64,000 nucleotides of DNA, taken from the NCBI RefSeq assembly GCF_003015185.1, contig NZ_CP027860.1, forward strand, positions 1,798,001 through 1,862,000. The letters run 5' to 3'. Below the pieces are notes generated by a model, which saw only the letters and a list, made by a program, of their open reading frames with translations, had not been told where the DNA came from and did no database searches. This stretch comes from Ahniella affigens. GTDB taxonomy: Bacteria > Pseudomonadota > Gammaproteobacteria > Xanthomonadales > Ahniellaceae. Position 1 is the stretch's first letter; the number at the start of each line of letters is the position of its first letter. The position numbers and the translations under genes were made by a program. This document shows positions 27,768-38,406 of this stretch, piece by piece.

Positions 27768-29156
27768 ATGGCCATGTCGATTAAATCCTTTTTCTTGCCG
27801 GACTTGGGTGAAGGGCTGCCAGACGCAGAAATCGTGTCCTGGTTCGTCAAAGTAGGCGATGTCGTCAAGCTCGATGAGCCCCTGGTGTCGATGGAGACCG
27901 CCAAAGCCGTCGTCGATGTGCCGTCGCCGTTTTCTGGCCGCGTGACCAAACTCTACGGCAAATCCGGCGATGTCATGGACACCGGTGCACCGATCTGCGA
28001 CATCGAGATCGACGCCAACCTCCCGCAGCGGGCGGAAGCTCAGGATACTGGCCATCACCATGCGCCGAAGCCAAGCAAGCCTGCGCCTGCGGCTGCAGCA
28101 CCAGCAGCCGCCGCAGCGCCCGCTGCGACGCAGACAGTCGAGATTCGCGAAGACGCCGGCACGGTCGTCGGTGCGATGACGGCGAGCAACGAAGTCAAGC
28201 AGGAACAAGCGTTGAGCGTTGGCGGTGTCAAGGCGGTGCCAGCGGTTCGGGCCATGGCGAAGAAGCTCAATGTAGATCTCGGTCGTGTGCGCGGTAGCGG
28301 CCCCGATGGCGCGATCAGCATGGCCGACGTCAAAGCGGCTGCAGCGAATCCGGCTTCAGCCTTTGTGCCTGCGACGCCGATTGTGTCAGCACCCGTGCCG
28401 ACCGCAGCGCCGACGGTTGCGGTCAGTTCGGCACCAGGGCCGGCGACGGGATTCGATCGCGCGCCGGTATCGAGCGCGGGCAAACCGGTCCGCACCACGC
28501 CTCCTACGGTCACGGCGAAAGGCCAGCCCGAACCCTTGCGCGGCGTGCGTCGCAATATGGCGCGTATCATGGCCGAGGCGCACGCGCAGGTCGTACCCAC
28601 AACGCTGTGTGACGACGCCGATATCAATGCTTGGATTGCCGGTCAGGACATCACGGTTCGCCTGATTCGCGCGATCGTATTGGCGTGCAAGGCCGAGCCG
28701 GCGCTGAATGCGTGGTTCGACATGGCGAATCAAACCCGGACGCTGCACAACCGCGTGGACGTGGGCATTGCCGTGGATACGGACGAGGGCTTGTTTGTGC
28801 CGGCATTGCGTAACGCCGACATGCTCGATGCCCGCGCGATTCGTGAGTCGGTCAATCGACTGCGTACGCAAGTCGCCGATCGCAGCATTGCGCCGAGCGA
28901 GCTCTCTGGCTACACCATTTCGCTGTCCAACTTCGGCATGTTTGCGGGTCGCTACGCGACGCCGGTGATCGTGCCGCCGTGCGTTGCGATTGTCGCGGCC
29001 GGACGCGGTCGCCACCAAGTCGTGCCCGTGATGGGCGGTATCGAAACGCACAAGATCATTCCGATTTCGCTGACGTTTGACCACAGAGCGGCGACGGGTG
29101 GCGAAGCGGCACGGTTTCTTAAGGTGCTGCTCGACGATCTGGCGCGTGCGCAATAG
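27768..29156 (+). CDS. Dihydrolipoamide acyltransferase (E2) of the 2-oxoacid dehydrogenase complex
   Basis: The 462-residue protein has one lipoyl domain (residues 1-80; lipoylated Lys46 in METAKAVVD) and Ala/Pro-rich linkers. The peripheral subunit-binding domain lies at about 145-185 (VPAVRAMAKKLNVDL to GPDGAISMADVKAA), and the acyltransferase core ends the protein. The usual catalytic DHRxxDG reads DHRAATGG here, so Thr443 stands where Asp is typical; the His is kept. The gene starts three bases after the E1-beta stop. No dihydrolipoamide dehydrogenase (E3) follows, so a shared E3 from elsewhere is presumably used. Confidence 0.93.
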   Translation: MAMSIKSFFLPDLGEGLPDAEIVSWFVKVGDVVKLDEPLVSMETAKAVVDVPSPFSGRVTKLYGKSGDVMDTGAPICDIEIDANLPQRAEAQDTGHHHAPKPSKPAPAAAAPAAAAAPAATQTVEIREDAGTVVGAMTASNEVKQEQALSVGGVKAVPAVRAMAKKLNVDLGRVRGSGPDGAISMADVKAAAANPASAFVPATPIVSAPVPTAAPTVAVSSAPGPATGFDRAPVSSAGKPVRTTPPTVTAKGQPEPLRGVRRNMARIMAEAHAQVVPTTLCDDADINAWIAGQDITVRLIRAIVLACKAEPALNAWFDMANQTRTLHNRVDVGIAVDTDEGLFVPALRNADMLDARAIRESVNRLRTQVADRSIAPSELSGYTISLSNFGMFAGRYATPVIVPPCVAIVAAGRGRHQVVPVMGGIETHKIIPISLTFDHRAATGGEAARFLKVLLDDLARAQ

Positions 29157-29191
29157 CGCCGTGGCTTAAGTGCAGGTCGCAGTGCTATGGA

Positions 29192-29387
29192 GCCTCTGAA
29201 CACGTTCAGAGGCGATGCGGGCCATGGATGGCCCGCCCAGAATCAAGTACGCAAGTGCTTGATTCTGGTGCGCTGAGTCCGGACATGTGCCGGACTCAGT
29301 GCGGGTCTGTAAGTCCAGGATGGACTTATTAAGACCCTTCCTATGGGTATTGAGTATTCGGCGAGTCCGGCGTTTGCCAGGACTCGC
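29192..29387. other. Array of six adjacent hairpins
   Basis: Six inverted repeats follow one another almost without spacers between the E2 gene and the convergent outer-membrane protein gene: 29192-29213 (10-bp stem), 29217-29236 (9 bp), 29237-29268 (14 bp closed by a GCAA tetraloop), 29270-29302 (13 bp), 29303-29337 (about 14 bp with a bulge) and 29361-29387 (11 bp with a bulge). The stem sequences differ, although three share a GTCC core (GAGTCCGG in two, AAGTCCA in one). No T-run follows, so a simple terminator is unlikely. It could be a transcript-end structure, a structured RNA or clustered palindromic repeats. Confidence 0.8.
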
Positions 29388-29409
29388 AATATCGTGCGTG
29401 CTTGATGGT

Positions 29410-30009
29410 CTACTTAAAGTGATAGGACACCCGCACCGCTAATCGATCCGAGTCGACTTCGTCCACCACGTAGTGGGTCCAAGTCAGTGCCGCAGACCAC
29501 TGGGGATGCCAGCGGTATCCAAGTTCCAGACCTGCTGCCAGGTCATTGTCACTCAGGTAGTCTTGATACGTGGCGTCGATGCTGGGTGAGGAGAACATCG
29601 CGCGTCGGCTCCAGCGATGCACGCCGAGCCGGCCGCCAGCGAAGAAGCCCGTTTCCTCTGGGCGATATCGGTAGGTGGCGAATAGCCCAATGCTGTCGTA
29701 CTCGGTAAAGCTCCGATCGTACGTGATGCCATCGTCGCCATAGAACCAATACTCTTGATACCGCTCGCCAAGTTTGTTCTTCGACAATTCCATGCCGAAG
29801 CCGGATTGAAACTCGACGCCTGCACCATAGCCGATGCGTGGCCCATTGCCCGATTCGCCATCTGGATGGACCTGATAGCGGTCCACGTTCGAGCTTTCAC
29901 CGACATCGGTGTACAGGTAAAAGTTCTCAGCCAGAGCGGGCTGAATCAGCAACAAAGTCGTGATTGGCAATGCGCACAGAAACGCGCGCGCAGGCGACAT
30001 CCTGATCAT
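29410..30009 (-). CDS. Outer-membrane beta-barrel protein
   Basis: The 199-residue protein has a signal peptide (LCALPITTLLLIQPALA). Its mature sequence of alternating aromatic and polar strands ends RLAVRVSYHFK, like an OmpA/OmpW-type or PagP-sized eight-strand barrel. Strand-like blocks such as GLFATYRYRPEETGFFAGG and LAAGLELGYRWHPQWSAAL are visible. GGAG lies seven bases before the ATG. It stands alone, convergent with the E2 operon. I do not recognise a specific function. Confidence 0.75.
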   Translation of the reverse strand: MIRMSPARAFLCALPITTLLLIQPALAENFYLYTDVGESSNVDRYQVHPDGESGNGPRIGYGAGVEFQSGFGMELSKNKLGERYQEYWFYGDDGITYDRSFTEYDSIGLFATYRYRPEETGFFAGGRLGVHRWSRRAMFSSPSIDATYQDYLSDNDLAAGLELGYRWHPQWSAALTWTHYVVDEVDSDRLAVRVSYHFK

Positions 30010-30179
30010 TCAAGATCTCCATGATGGGGTAAGGGGGGCGAAGTGCGCGAGGCCGTGCAGCTCTTGCTCGCGCCCCTGATCAGACTGGCGCGAAATGGGA
30101 TAGTTCCCAATTGGTGACAATGTGCGCGGGATCAGTTCAGCGGCCGCTTATTATGCAACCAGCCATGCCGCGCGTCCGC

Positions 30180-31136
30180 TCAGGTCCACCAGAATCGAAT
30201 CACATGAAAATAGATCGGCGCCGCAAACACGAGCGAGTCAATACGATCGAGCACACCGCCATGGCCTTCGATCAGATGGCCCCAGTCCTTGACGCCACGG
30301 TCGCGCTTGATGGCGCTCATGACCAATCCGCCGAGAAAACCCATCAGGCAGATCACGAACGCGATCGATGCAGCCTGTAAAAGCGTGAACGGCGTCAGGC
30401 GATACAACGCGGCGCCAAGCGCAGTGGCACAGAGGATGCCGCCGATCAAGCCTTCCCAAGTCTTCGATGGCGATAGCGCAGGCGCCAACAGGTGCTTGCC
30501 GAACAACTTGCCGAAGATGTACTGCAGCACATCACTGCCTTGCACGACGATGATCAGGAACGCAATCAGCAGCAAATTGCGCGTACCGTAGTCGCGAATC
30601 TCCAAAGTGACGAGGGCCGGTACGTGCGACAGACAGAACACACAGATCATCAGGCCCCACTGGACTTTCGCGGCGCGCTCCAGGAATCGGGTCGTGTCGG
30701 CTGACAATGCCGCGAGAATCGGCAGTAGCAAGAATGCGTAGACCGGAATCAGAATCGACCAAAGCCCATACCACTCGATCCAGATCAGAAAGAACTGCAC
30801 CGGCAATGCAATGAAAAAACTCACGGCGAGCGCAGCGTGGTCACCACGGCGAGTCTGGGTCAACGTAATGAACTCCCGCAGTGCGAGAAAGCTGATTAGC
30901 GCAAACAGCACGATCACGCCATCACGCTTGAACAGAAACGCCGCGCCGAGCAATCCGACCATCCACCACCAGGCGTTGATGCGCGCGACCAGATTGTCGA
31001 TCACTGCGTGCGGCTGTCCCTTGGCGATCCGCCAGCGCAGCACCATGGCAATGCTCGATGCCACCGTCAGCACTGCGCAGGCCACCAAAAACACGCGCAA
31101 TGTTTCGCTATGCCAATAGGATTGCCAGTTAAGCAT
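30180..31136 (-). CDS. CdsA-family phosphatidate cytidylyltransferase (YnbB-like)
   Basis: The 318-residue membrane protein has about eight spans. The CdsA signature is intact near the C terminus: SPSKTWEGLIGG followed by AIKRDRGVKDWGHLIEGHGG and LDRIDS. It makes CDP-diacylglycerol from phosphatidate and CTP. As the last gene of a lipid operon with a CDP-alcohol phosphatidyltransferase at the other end, it resembles E. coli YnbB rather than housekeeping CdsA, which usually sits beside dxr, uppS and bamA. I took MLNWQSYW at 31136 as the start; it overlaps the acyltransferase stop by eight bases. Confidence 0.9.
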   Translation of the reverse strand: MLNWQSYWHSETLRVFLVACAVLTVASSIAMVLRWRIAKGQPHAVIDNLVARINAWWWMVGLLGAAFLFKRDGVIVLFALISFLALREFITLTQTRRGDHAALAVSFFIALPVQFFLIWIEWYGLWSILIPVYAFLLLPILAALSADTTRFLERAAKVQWGLMICVFCLSHVPALVTLEIRDYGTRNLLLIAFLIIVVQGSDVLQYIFGKLFGKHLLAPALSPSKTWEGLIGGILCATALGAALYRLTPFTLLQAASIAFVICLMGFLGGLVMSAIKRDRGVKDWGHLIEGHGGVLDRIDSLVFAAPIYFHVIRFWWT

Positions 31137-31767
31137 GGTCGCGGTCCGGGTCGAGGTCGAGCAGGGCAGATTGCGCACGCGCGAGGAATGTGGCCTTGTC
31201 CTCGCCCGCAACCTTGGTGAGCGGGGCACCAAAGTGCACCGAGCAGATCAATGGCAGGGGAATCAGTTCGCCCTTCGGCATGACGCGATTCAGATTGCTG
31301 ATCCAAACCGGCACCAGTTCGGCGTCCGGATGGGTCTCTTGCACGTGGAACAAGCCCGACTTGAACGGCAGCAGTTTCTGATCGCTCAAATTGCGCGTGC
31401 CTTCTGGAAACAAAATCAGCGAATCGCCCGCCGCCAACGCGGCCGCCATCTGCTGAACCGGATCTGGGCGCTGTTCGCCCGGTGCGGCTTTGGTGCGATC
31501 AATCAGCAGGGCGCGAAACACGCGACTGGCTACGTAGCGTTTCAGAGCGGAGCTGTTCCAGTAGTCGGCACCGGCGACCGGGCGCGTGCGATACCGTTCG
31601 TGGGCGGTTAAGCAGGACCAAAGCAGCACGAAGTCGCCATGACTATTGTGATTGCCAAAGTACACCCGACCGGGGCGCGCCGGCAGCGGCTGTCGCCACC
31701 AGGCGTGCACGCCCGTCAAGGTGCGTGCAAAGCTCACAATGGCCTGGGCAAACAGGCGTTCAAACAT
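31129..31767 (-). CDS. 1-acyl-sn-glycerol-3-phosphate acyltransferase (PlsC-like)
   Basis: The 212-residue protein has the acyltransferase motif I NHNSHGDF (His40-x4-Asp45) and motif III LFPEGTRN. It probably acylates lysophosphatidate or a related lipid to form phosphatidate, the substrate of the CdsA-like enzyme encoded immediately downstream. Only one N-terminal hydrophobic stretch is evident. It overlaps the preceding membrane-protein gene by eight bases and the next gene by eight, so all are translated from one message. Confidence 0.9.
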   Translation of the reverse strand: MFERLFAQAIVSFARTLTGVHAWWRQPLPARPGRVYFGNHNSHGDFVLLWSCLTAHERYRTRPVAGADYWNSSALKRYVASRVFRALLIDRTKAAPGEQRPDPVQQMAAALAAGDSLILFPEGTRNLSDQKLLPFKSGLFHVQETHPDAELVPVWISNLNRVMPKGELIPLPLICSVHFGAPLTKVAGEDKATFLARAQSALLDLDPDRDHA

Positions 31768-32206
31768 GGGGCGCGCTCGGCATCAGGACGTTGCTTGCAA
31801 GCATCAGCGCGAGCGTGAGCGAGGTCAATAGCGCTTGTTGACGAAGCAGGCGCCAACCGCCGCGCACGCGATCCGTCATGCTGCGATCGGCGCTGACCTG
31901 TTTGTGGCGCCCCATCTCGGACAAGACGTCATCCAGGTTCGACGGCGACAGTGCGGACAATGCGAAAGCATGGAACAGGTGGGCGTCGAGCGCCATCCGC
32001 CAGGCTAGCAGCAGTTGCCAGAGCAGCAGCACTGCGGCCGCTGTACTGACCCAGATCGATTGGTCGGTGATGCAGAGTGAGTGCCCAAGCAGTGTTACCC
32101 CCTGCAGGACGGCGCTGAACCAGGCTGGCCCTTTCGCCGCGGCAAGCATGGCGGCCATCACCGACGCGCTTGCGCCATCGAGCGCGGCCTGTTCGTCGGG
32201 GTTCAT
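31760..32206 (-). CDS. Small membrane protein of the lipid operon, function unknown
   Basis: The 148-residue protein has an N-terminal amphipathic Ala-rich region and hydrophobic helices near residues 50-70 (STAAAVLLLWQLLLAW) and 125-143 (ALLTSLTLALMLASNVL), separated by a charged loop with several Arg and Lys. I do not recognise a family. It overlaps both neighbours (four bases with the phosphatase fusion gene, eight with the acyltransferase gene), so it belongs to the lipid operon and may be a membrane partner of one of the enzymes. Confidence 0.75.
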   Translation of the reverse strand: MNPDEQAALDGASASVMAAMLAAAKGPAWFSAVLQGVTLLGHSLCITDQSIWVSTAAAVLLLWQLLLAWRMALDAHLFHAFALSALSPSNLDDVLSEMGRHKQVSADRSMTDRVRGGWRLLRQQALLTSLTLALMLASNVLMPSAPHV

Positions 32207-33486
32207 GGTGCCGGCAACGCCCGTAAGGCAGCTAGTTGCTCGGCGCCCAGCACCAGTTCGGGGCGTTTGGCACGGAGTTCTGCGAACGCTTGTTCAAACG
32301 AGCCGACCCGTCCGCTGGTCCGGAGCCAGGCCAGCACTGCGGCGCTGCTTCGCGAATAACCCAACGCACAGCAGACGAGGACCCGACCGCGCTCCGAGAG
32401 CGCCAGGTCGATTTCGGCACTGACCGACTGCAAGGTGTGCATGGATAGTGGCAACAAGTCCAATGCGGGTAAGGCCCGTGCCGCAGCGCCGGCCTGTGGC
32501 AACTCAGCCGTCAAGTCGATGATCTGTTCGAACTGGCCTCGCGTTGTCGCATCTGGCCAGCGACCCACCCACAGGCGGTCAGTCACGGGGACGGCGGCCG
32601 CGCCACCCAGCGTCCAGAGACGGCTGTTGATAAAGGCACCCAATCGGTGCGGTGCGAGCAACCAAGTTGCGGCGAGACTGACTCGACCATCTCCTGATTT
32701 CTGAAACACACCGACGCCGAATCCGGCGTAGGCGAGGGCAACCAGCAGCAGTGCCAGGGCTGGCCAGATCAGGATCAGCGCGTGTCGAGGCCAGAGCAAC
32801 GCCCCGCAGAGACACGCCGCTGCGCCCGTGGCGTAAGCGGCCGCGAACCAACCGGCACGTCCGCCCTGCCAACCCTGCCATTGCGGACGCGGCGTGTTGA
32901 GGTCCAACGGCCAGAGCCACAGGCAGATCAGGCCAAGCATCGCGCCTGTTGGCACATCAATCGCGTGATGCTGGTAGGTCGTGAGCACCGACCCGGCGAT
33001 GAGCAATGCCCACGCGTGCAACACGGGCTTGGCCCAGGGTGGCAGCAGGCGTCTGTAGAAGTCCCAGAGAATCATCAACAGCGCGATGTGCAATGACGGC
33101 CACTGGTTGTAGGGCTTGTCGAAACTGCCGAGGGCCTCGAACATGAAGCCGGCCAAGCCATCGGTTTCGGGTTTCGCAAAGGTCGCTTTCATTGGGAACA
33201 ACAGAAAGCACGTAACGGCAATGACTTGTGCGGTGAGCAATCTTCGTGCGTGTCGCCCGAGTTCGAATTCGCTGCGGGCCAAGAAGAGCGAGAGCCCGTA
33301 AAACAGGTTGATCGACCAATACGGGATGATGGTCCACGCGAGGAACGGCACGTGCCGCTCCCATGCCATGACAAAGCTCAGTATTGGCTCACGCAGACTC
33401 GCAACGTAATTGCTGAGGCCGTAAGTCACATAGAAGAACGGCCCGAGAAACGCCAGCCACTTTGCTCCGAGGCGCCAGTGTCTCAT
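32203..33486 (-). CDS. PAP2 / dual-specificity phosphatase fusion (YnbD-like)
   Basis: The 427-residue protein joins a multi-span PAP2-type phosphatase domain with WPSLHIALL and YQHHAIDVPTGAMLG (the Ser-His and His-Asp parts of the site) to a C-terminal cysteine phosphatase. The latter has the signature CALGYSRS (C-x5-R) in LVCCALGYSRSSAAVLAWL, and AVPVTDRLWVGRWP typical of dual-specificity phosphatases. The same fusion is known as YnbD in E. coli. It may dephosphorylate a lipid phosphate such as a phosphatidylglycerophosphate-like intermediate; that is inference. ATGA overlap with the upstream gene shows coupling. Confidence 0.88.
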   Translation of the reverse strand: MRHWRLGAKWLAFLGPFFYVTYGLSNYVASLREPILSFVMAWERHVPFLAWTIIPYWSINLFYGLSLFLARSEFELGRHARRLLTAQVIAVTCFLLFPMKATFAKPETDGLAGFMFEALGSFDKPYNQWPSLHIALLMILWDFYRRLLPPWAKPVLHAWALLIAGSVLTTYQHHAIDVPTGAMLGLICLWLWPLDLNTPRPQWQGWQGGRAGWFAAAYATGAAACLCGALLWPRHALILIWPALALLLVALAYAGFGVGVFQKSGDGRVSLAATWLLAPHRLGAFINSRLWTLGGAAAVPVTDRLWVGRWPDATTRGQFEQIIDLTAELPQAGAAARALPALDLLPLSMHTLQSVSAEIDLALSERGRVLVCCALGYSRSSAAVLAWLRTSGRVGSFEQAFAELRAKRPELVLGAEQLAALRALPAP

Positions 33487-35300
33487 TGCTTGAAAGCCAG
33501 GCTGACGGTGAAGATGCCAAACGAATCGATGCGCTGCTCAACCTTTTCGAACCCGGCTGCCGCAACCAACTGATCCATTTCCGCCTGCGAGCGCCTGCGC
33601 ATGACCCACGCCTGACCTTGCCGGTGGCTGGTCAACGCGCGCGCAATCAGTTCCAACTGCGGGTGCCAGGGTTGGCAGGTATAGATCAGATAGCTGCCGC
33701 GCGGCATCACATCGGCGAGGCCAGCCAAGGATTGCGCGACCGCGTGGTTGTCCGGAAACAACTCGTAGAGACCGCTGACTATCGCGAGGGTAGGCGCTGG
33801 CACCAGCGCCGCGAGGTTTTCGCGATCGAACGCATCGCCCAGGGCAAAATGGGCACGGCTACCGAGGCCAGCCGCATTGATCAGAGCTTGGCCGTCGCGA
33901 ACATTGCGCTCACTGTAATCGCGGAGCAGCATGTGATCCGGCTTGCTGGTGAGCCGCTTGACCGCATCGACGACGTAACGACCGTGACCGGCGGCAATAT
34001 CCACCAGGCGCACCGGCTGGCGTTGTTGATGCAGCCGATTGACCGCCTGGTGCAGCAGTTCCTCCAGATGCAGCTTGCGTATGCGGATCCCGCGCCAGCC
34101 AATGGCATTGAGGTACACCCGATCAATCAGGGTACCCAATATTGGCCAGCCACGCGCTTGATTCTGGTAGATGTAGTCGAGGGTGCTGCCAGAATCAAAC
34201 CCAGTCTCCTGGCCCAAAGCCAGACCCTTGCTGACCCACGCGCCGACGCGAAGCCCAAGGCGCGTGACCGACCAGTACCAGGCCCGCGGTGACCAGGCAG
34301 GCAACGGCTTGGCCAACGCCTGCGCTTCATCGAACGTTGGGCCGAGTCGATCGGCATTGCAAACATCCAACGGCGGCGTCGGCTGTTCGAACAGTCCCTT
34401 GATAAACGTCCGCATTTTGGACATGACCGGGGCGCGGTCACGTTCACCTAGTGTGTCGTGATACAGGCCTTTGAACACGTGACATTCTTTGCGCGGGTTT
34501 GCGAGTCCGGCAAAAAACCGATGCTGTGGTTCGGCGCGAACGACCCAATCGGCACCTGAGATCAGCAACTGGGTCGGAAGCAGAATCGCACTCGAATCGG
34601 CTACCACGCGATCAGCGGCTTCGTACAATCCGAGCAGAATCCGGACTGAAATGGGCCGCGTGATCAGCGGATCTTGCTCGTATGATTGAATGCGCACCGC
34701 ATCGTGCGTCAGGAATCGCGCCTTGACGTAGGAGTTCACAAAGAAGTTACCGAACCACTGGTGCAGCAACGCGAGGCCAGGGCGGGCGAACGGCACGTAC
34801 AGTTTTACGGAGAACGCCGGCGACGCGAGCACGAGGCCGCGAATCTTTGGCGCGTAGTCGTGCGCCCAGGCGCTTGCCACGACGGCGCCGACGCTCTGGG
34901 CGACGACCACGATGTCGGCCCGCGCGATTCCATGATGCTGCTGAATGTGCGTGACGAATGTCTCCAGATCACGCACTAGCGTCGCGAAATCGGGGGCATC
35001 GCCGCGCACGCCAGGCGATTGGCCGAGGCCGCGGGCATCGTAGGCGAAGTAAGCGAGGTCTGGCAGCCCCAGTTCGTCGGCGACATGCAGCATCCGACCG
35101 GAGTGTTCATGCCCCCGGTGCAGCAAGACAACGGCACCGCGTGGAGCGGTTGGCACTCGGTATTGATAGAACAGATCCAGGCCGTCGTGAACGCGGAAAC
35201 GCGCGGTTTGCACGCTTCCCGCATCGGTTGCGGCATCGGTCTGGACAGCTTCGGACATAGCAGTGGATTCGGTCGGATTAAGGGTCATGGTTTGGTCCAT
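33483..35300 (-). CDS. Alpha/beta hydrolase-SAM methyltransferase fusion (YnbC-like)
   Basis: The 605-residue protein combines an N-terminal serine hydrolase of the monoacylglycerol-lipase type with a C-terminal class I methyltransferase. The hydrolase has LLHRGHEHSGRM, nucleophile elbow AQSVGAVV and a late His in GLYHDTLGERDR; the methyltransferase has the SAM motif VDIAAGHGRYVVDAV at about residues 410-425. This fusion is YnbC in E. coli. The first Met at 35300 has no good Shine-Dalgarno; 35288 or 35258 are alternatives. It sits 75 bases after the CDP-alcohol transferase stop and overlaps the phosphatase gene by four. Confidence 0.88.
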   Translation of the reverse strand: MDQTMTLNPTESTAMSEAVQTDAATDAGSVQTARFRVHDGLDLFYQYRVPTAPRGAVVLLHRGHEHSGRMLHVADELGLPDLAYFAYDARGLGQSPGVRGDAPDFATLVRDLETFVTHIQQHHGIARADIVVVAQSVGAVVASAWAHDYAPKIRGLVLASPAFSVKLYVPFARPGLALLHQWFGNFFVNSYVKARFLTHDAVRIQSYEQDPLITRPISVRILLGLYEAADRVVADSSAILLPTQLLISGADWVVRAEPQHRFFAGLANPRKECHVFKGLYHDTLGERDRAPVMSKMRTFIKGLFEQPTPPLDVCNADRLGPTFDEAQALAKPLPAWSPRAWYWSVTRLGLRVGAWVSKGLALGQETGFDSGSTLDYIYQNQARGWPILGTLIDRVYLNAIGWRGIRIRKLHLEELLHQAVNRLHQQRQPVRLVDIAAGHGRYVVDAVKRLTSKPDHMLLRDYSERNVRDGQALINAAGLGSRAHFALGDAFDRENLAALVPAPTLAIVSGLYELFPDNHAVAQSLAGLADVMPRGSYLIYTCQPWHPQLELIARALTSHRQGQAWVMRRRSQAEMDQLVAAAGFEKVEQRIDSFGIFTVSLAFKQ

Positions 35301-35375
35301 ACATCAATTCGGCGGTGCGCACGTTCCAAGTGTGGATACGAAATTCGGCGTGGCGACCCGCCAGCGACGCCATGT

Positions 35376-35990
35376 TCATGTCAGCGTTTGTGCCTGATCA
35401 TTGAGACCAGCGCGAATCCGACGGCACACCGTCCAGCCAAGCGACACAACCAGTAGCACTTGGAGCCACCCGAGCCACGCCGGCAGGGTCGGCCAGATCG
35501 CCACGGCGAGACCGAGCGCCCCAAATACGAAGGCGCGATCGCTCTTGCCCATTGGGCCTTGGTATTGGCGCGTCCGTCCGATGACTTGACCGAGCACGCC
35601 GGTCATTTCGGTCATTGCGGCGAGCACGATGATCGTGCCGATCCAAAACCCGCTGAATGGCGCGATAAGCGCAAACGGCAGGTACATCGCGCTGTCTGAG
35701 ATCACGTCAGTCAGCTCATTCAGATACGCGCCAAGCCGCGATTGCTGGCCGAACTCACGGGCCAGAATGCCGTCGATGGCATTCAACGCCATCCGAAGAA
35801 AGAACCAGATCGGAATCGCCAGAAAGCAGATGCGCGGGCTTGTGACCCAAAACAAGCCTAGGCCAATCGCCACCGACACCAGCGCCGCGAATACGGTGAC
35901 TTGGTTTGCGGTCACGCCAAGTCGATACAACAGGCGGACGAGCGGACGGAGCAGATTCTGAAACTTCGGCTTGAGGGCGTAAATGGACAT
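35376..35990 (-). CDS. CDP-alcohol phosphatidyltransferase family protein (YnbA-like)
   Basis: The 204-residue membrane protein carries the CDP-alcohol phosphatidyltransferase motif with correct spacing (x2, AR, x8, G, x3, x3). Two of the four canonical Asp are Asn: the sequence reads NAIDGILAR then GAYLNELTD, giving Asn70, Asp73, Asn91 and Asp95. The enzyme class condenses CDP-diacylglycerol with an alcohol to make a phospholipid head group. As first gene of the lipid operon it parallels E. coli YnbA. ATG 35990 precedes the natural N terminus (MSIYALKPKFQNLLRPLVRL); the longer upstream frame is not protein-like. Confidence 0.88.
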   Translation of the reverse strand: MSIYALKPKFQNLLRPLVRLLYRLGVTANQVTVFAALVSVAIGLGLFWVTSPRICFLAIPIWFFLRMALNAIDGILAREFGQQSRLGAYLNELTDVISDSAMYLPFALIAPFSGFWIGTIIVLAAMTEMTGVLGQVIGRTRQYQGPMGKSDRAFVFGALGLAVAIWPTLPAWLGWLQVLLVVSLGWTVCRRIRAGLNDQAQTLT

Positions 35991-36166
35991 GGTGGACTCT
36001 GGATTGGCGTGAGGGTGGGCTGCGAACTGGCGGCGCGAATCCTGACGAACCGTGGCGGTCGCAACGCCCTCGTTGGGAGTAAACGGAATTTGGCGCCAAA
36101 GCGGACAATGACCATCCGAAACGACCCGGAGTGATCGGTTCGTACGGTTACCAGGATCGAGGGCGG

Positions 36167-38216
<2,050 letters not shown>

Positions 38217-38406
38217 CTAATGTTTTTTGGTGCCGGTGATCGGAACTTAACCAAGTTTTGCACCAAAATCAAACGTATGTTTCAAGCAAATGTTTTGCGC
38301 TGCATCAAAGACTTGCCGATTTCCGACGGAAGCGCTTGTTAACAGGCCCGGAGGCGGATTGTTGGACCGCACCATGGGCCCGGCCGACGCAATTTCGCCG
38401 CCCCCC

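Noticed and set aside
30180-31136. Treating the cytidylyltransferase as housekeeping cdsA
   Set aside because: The usual uppS/dxr/bamA context is absent, and the gene ends a ynb-like operon, so it is described as YnbB-like.
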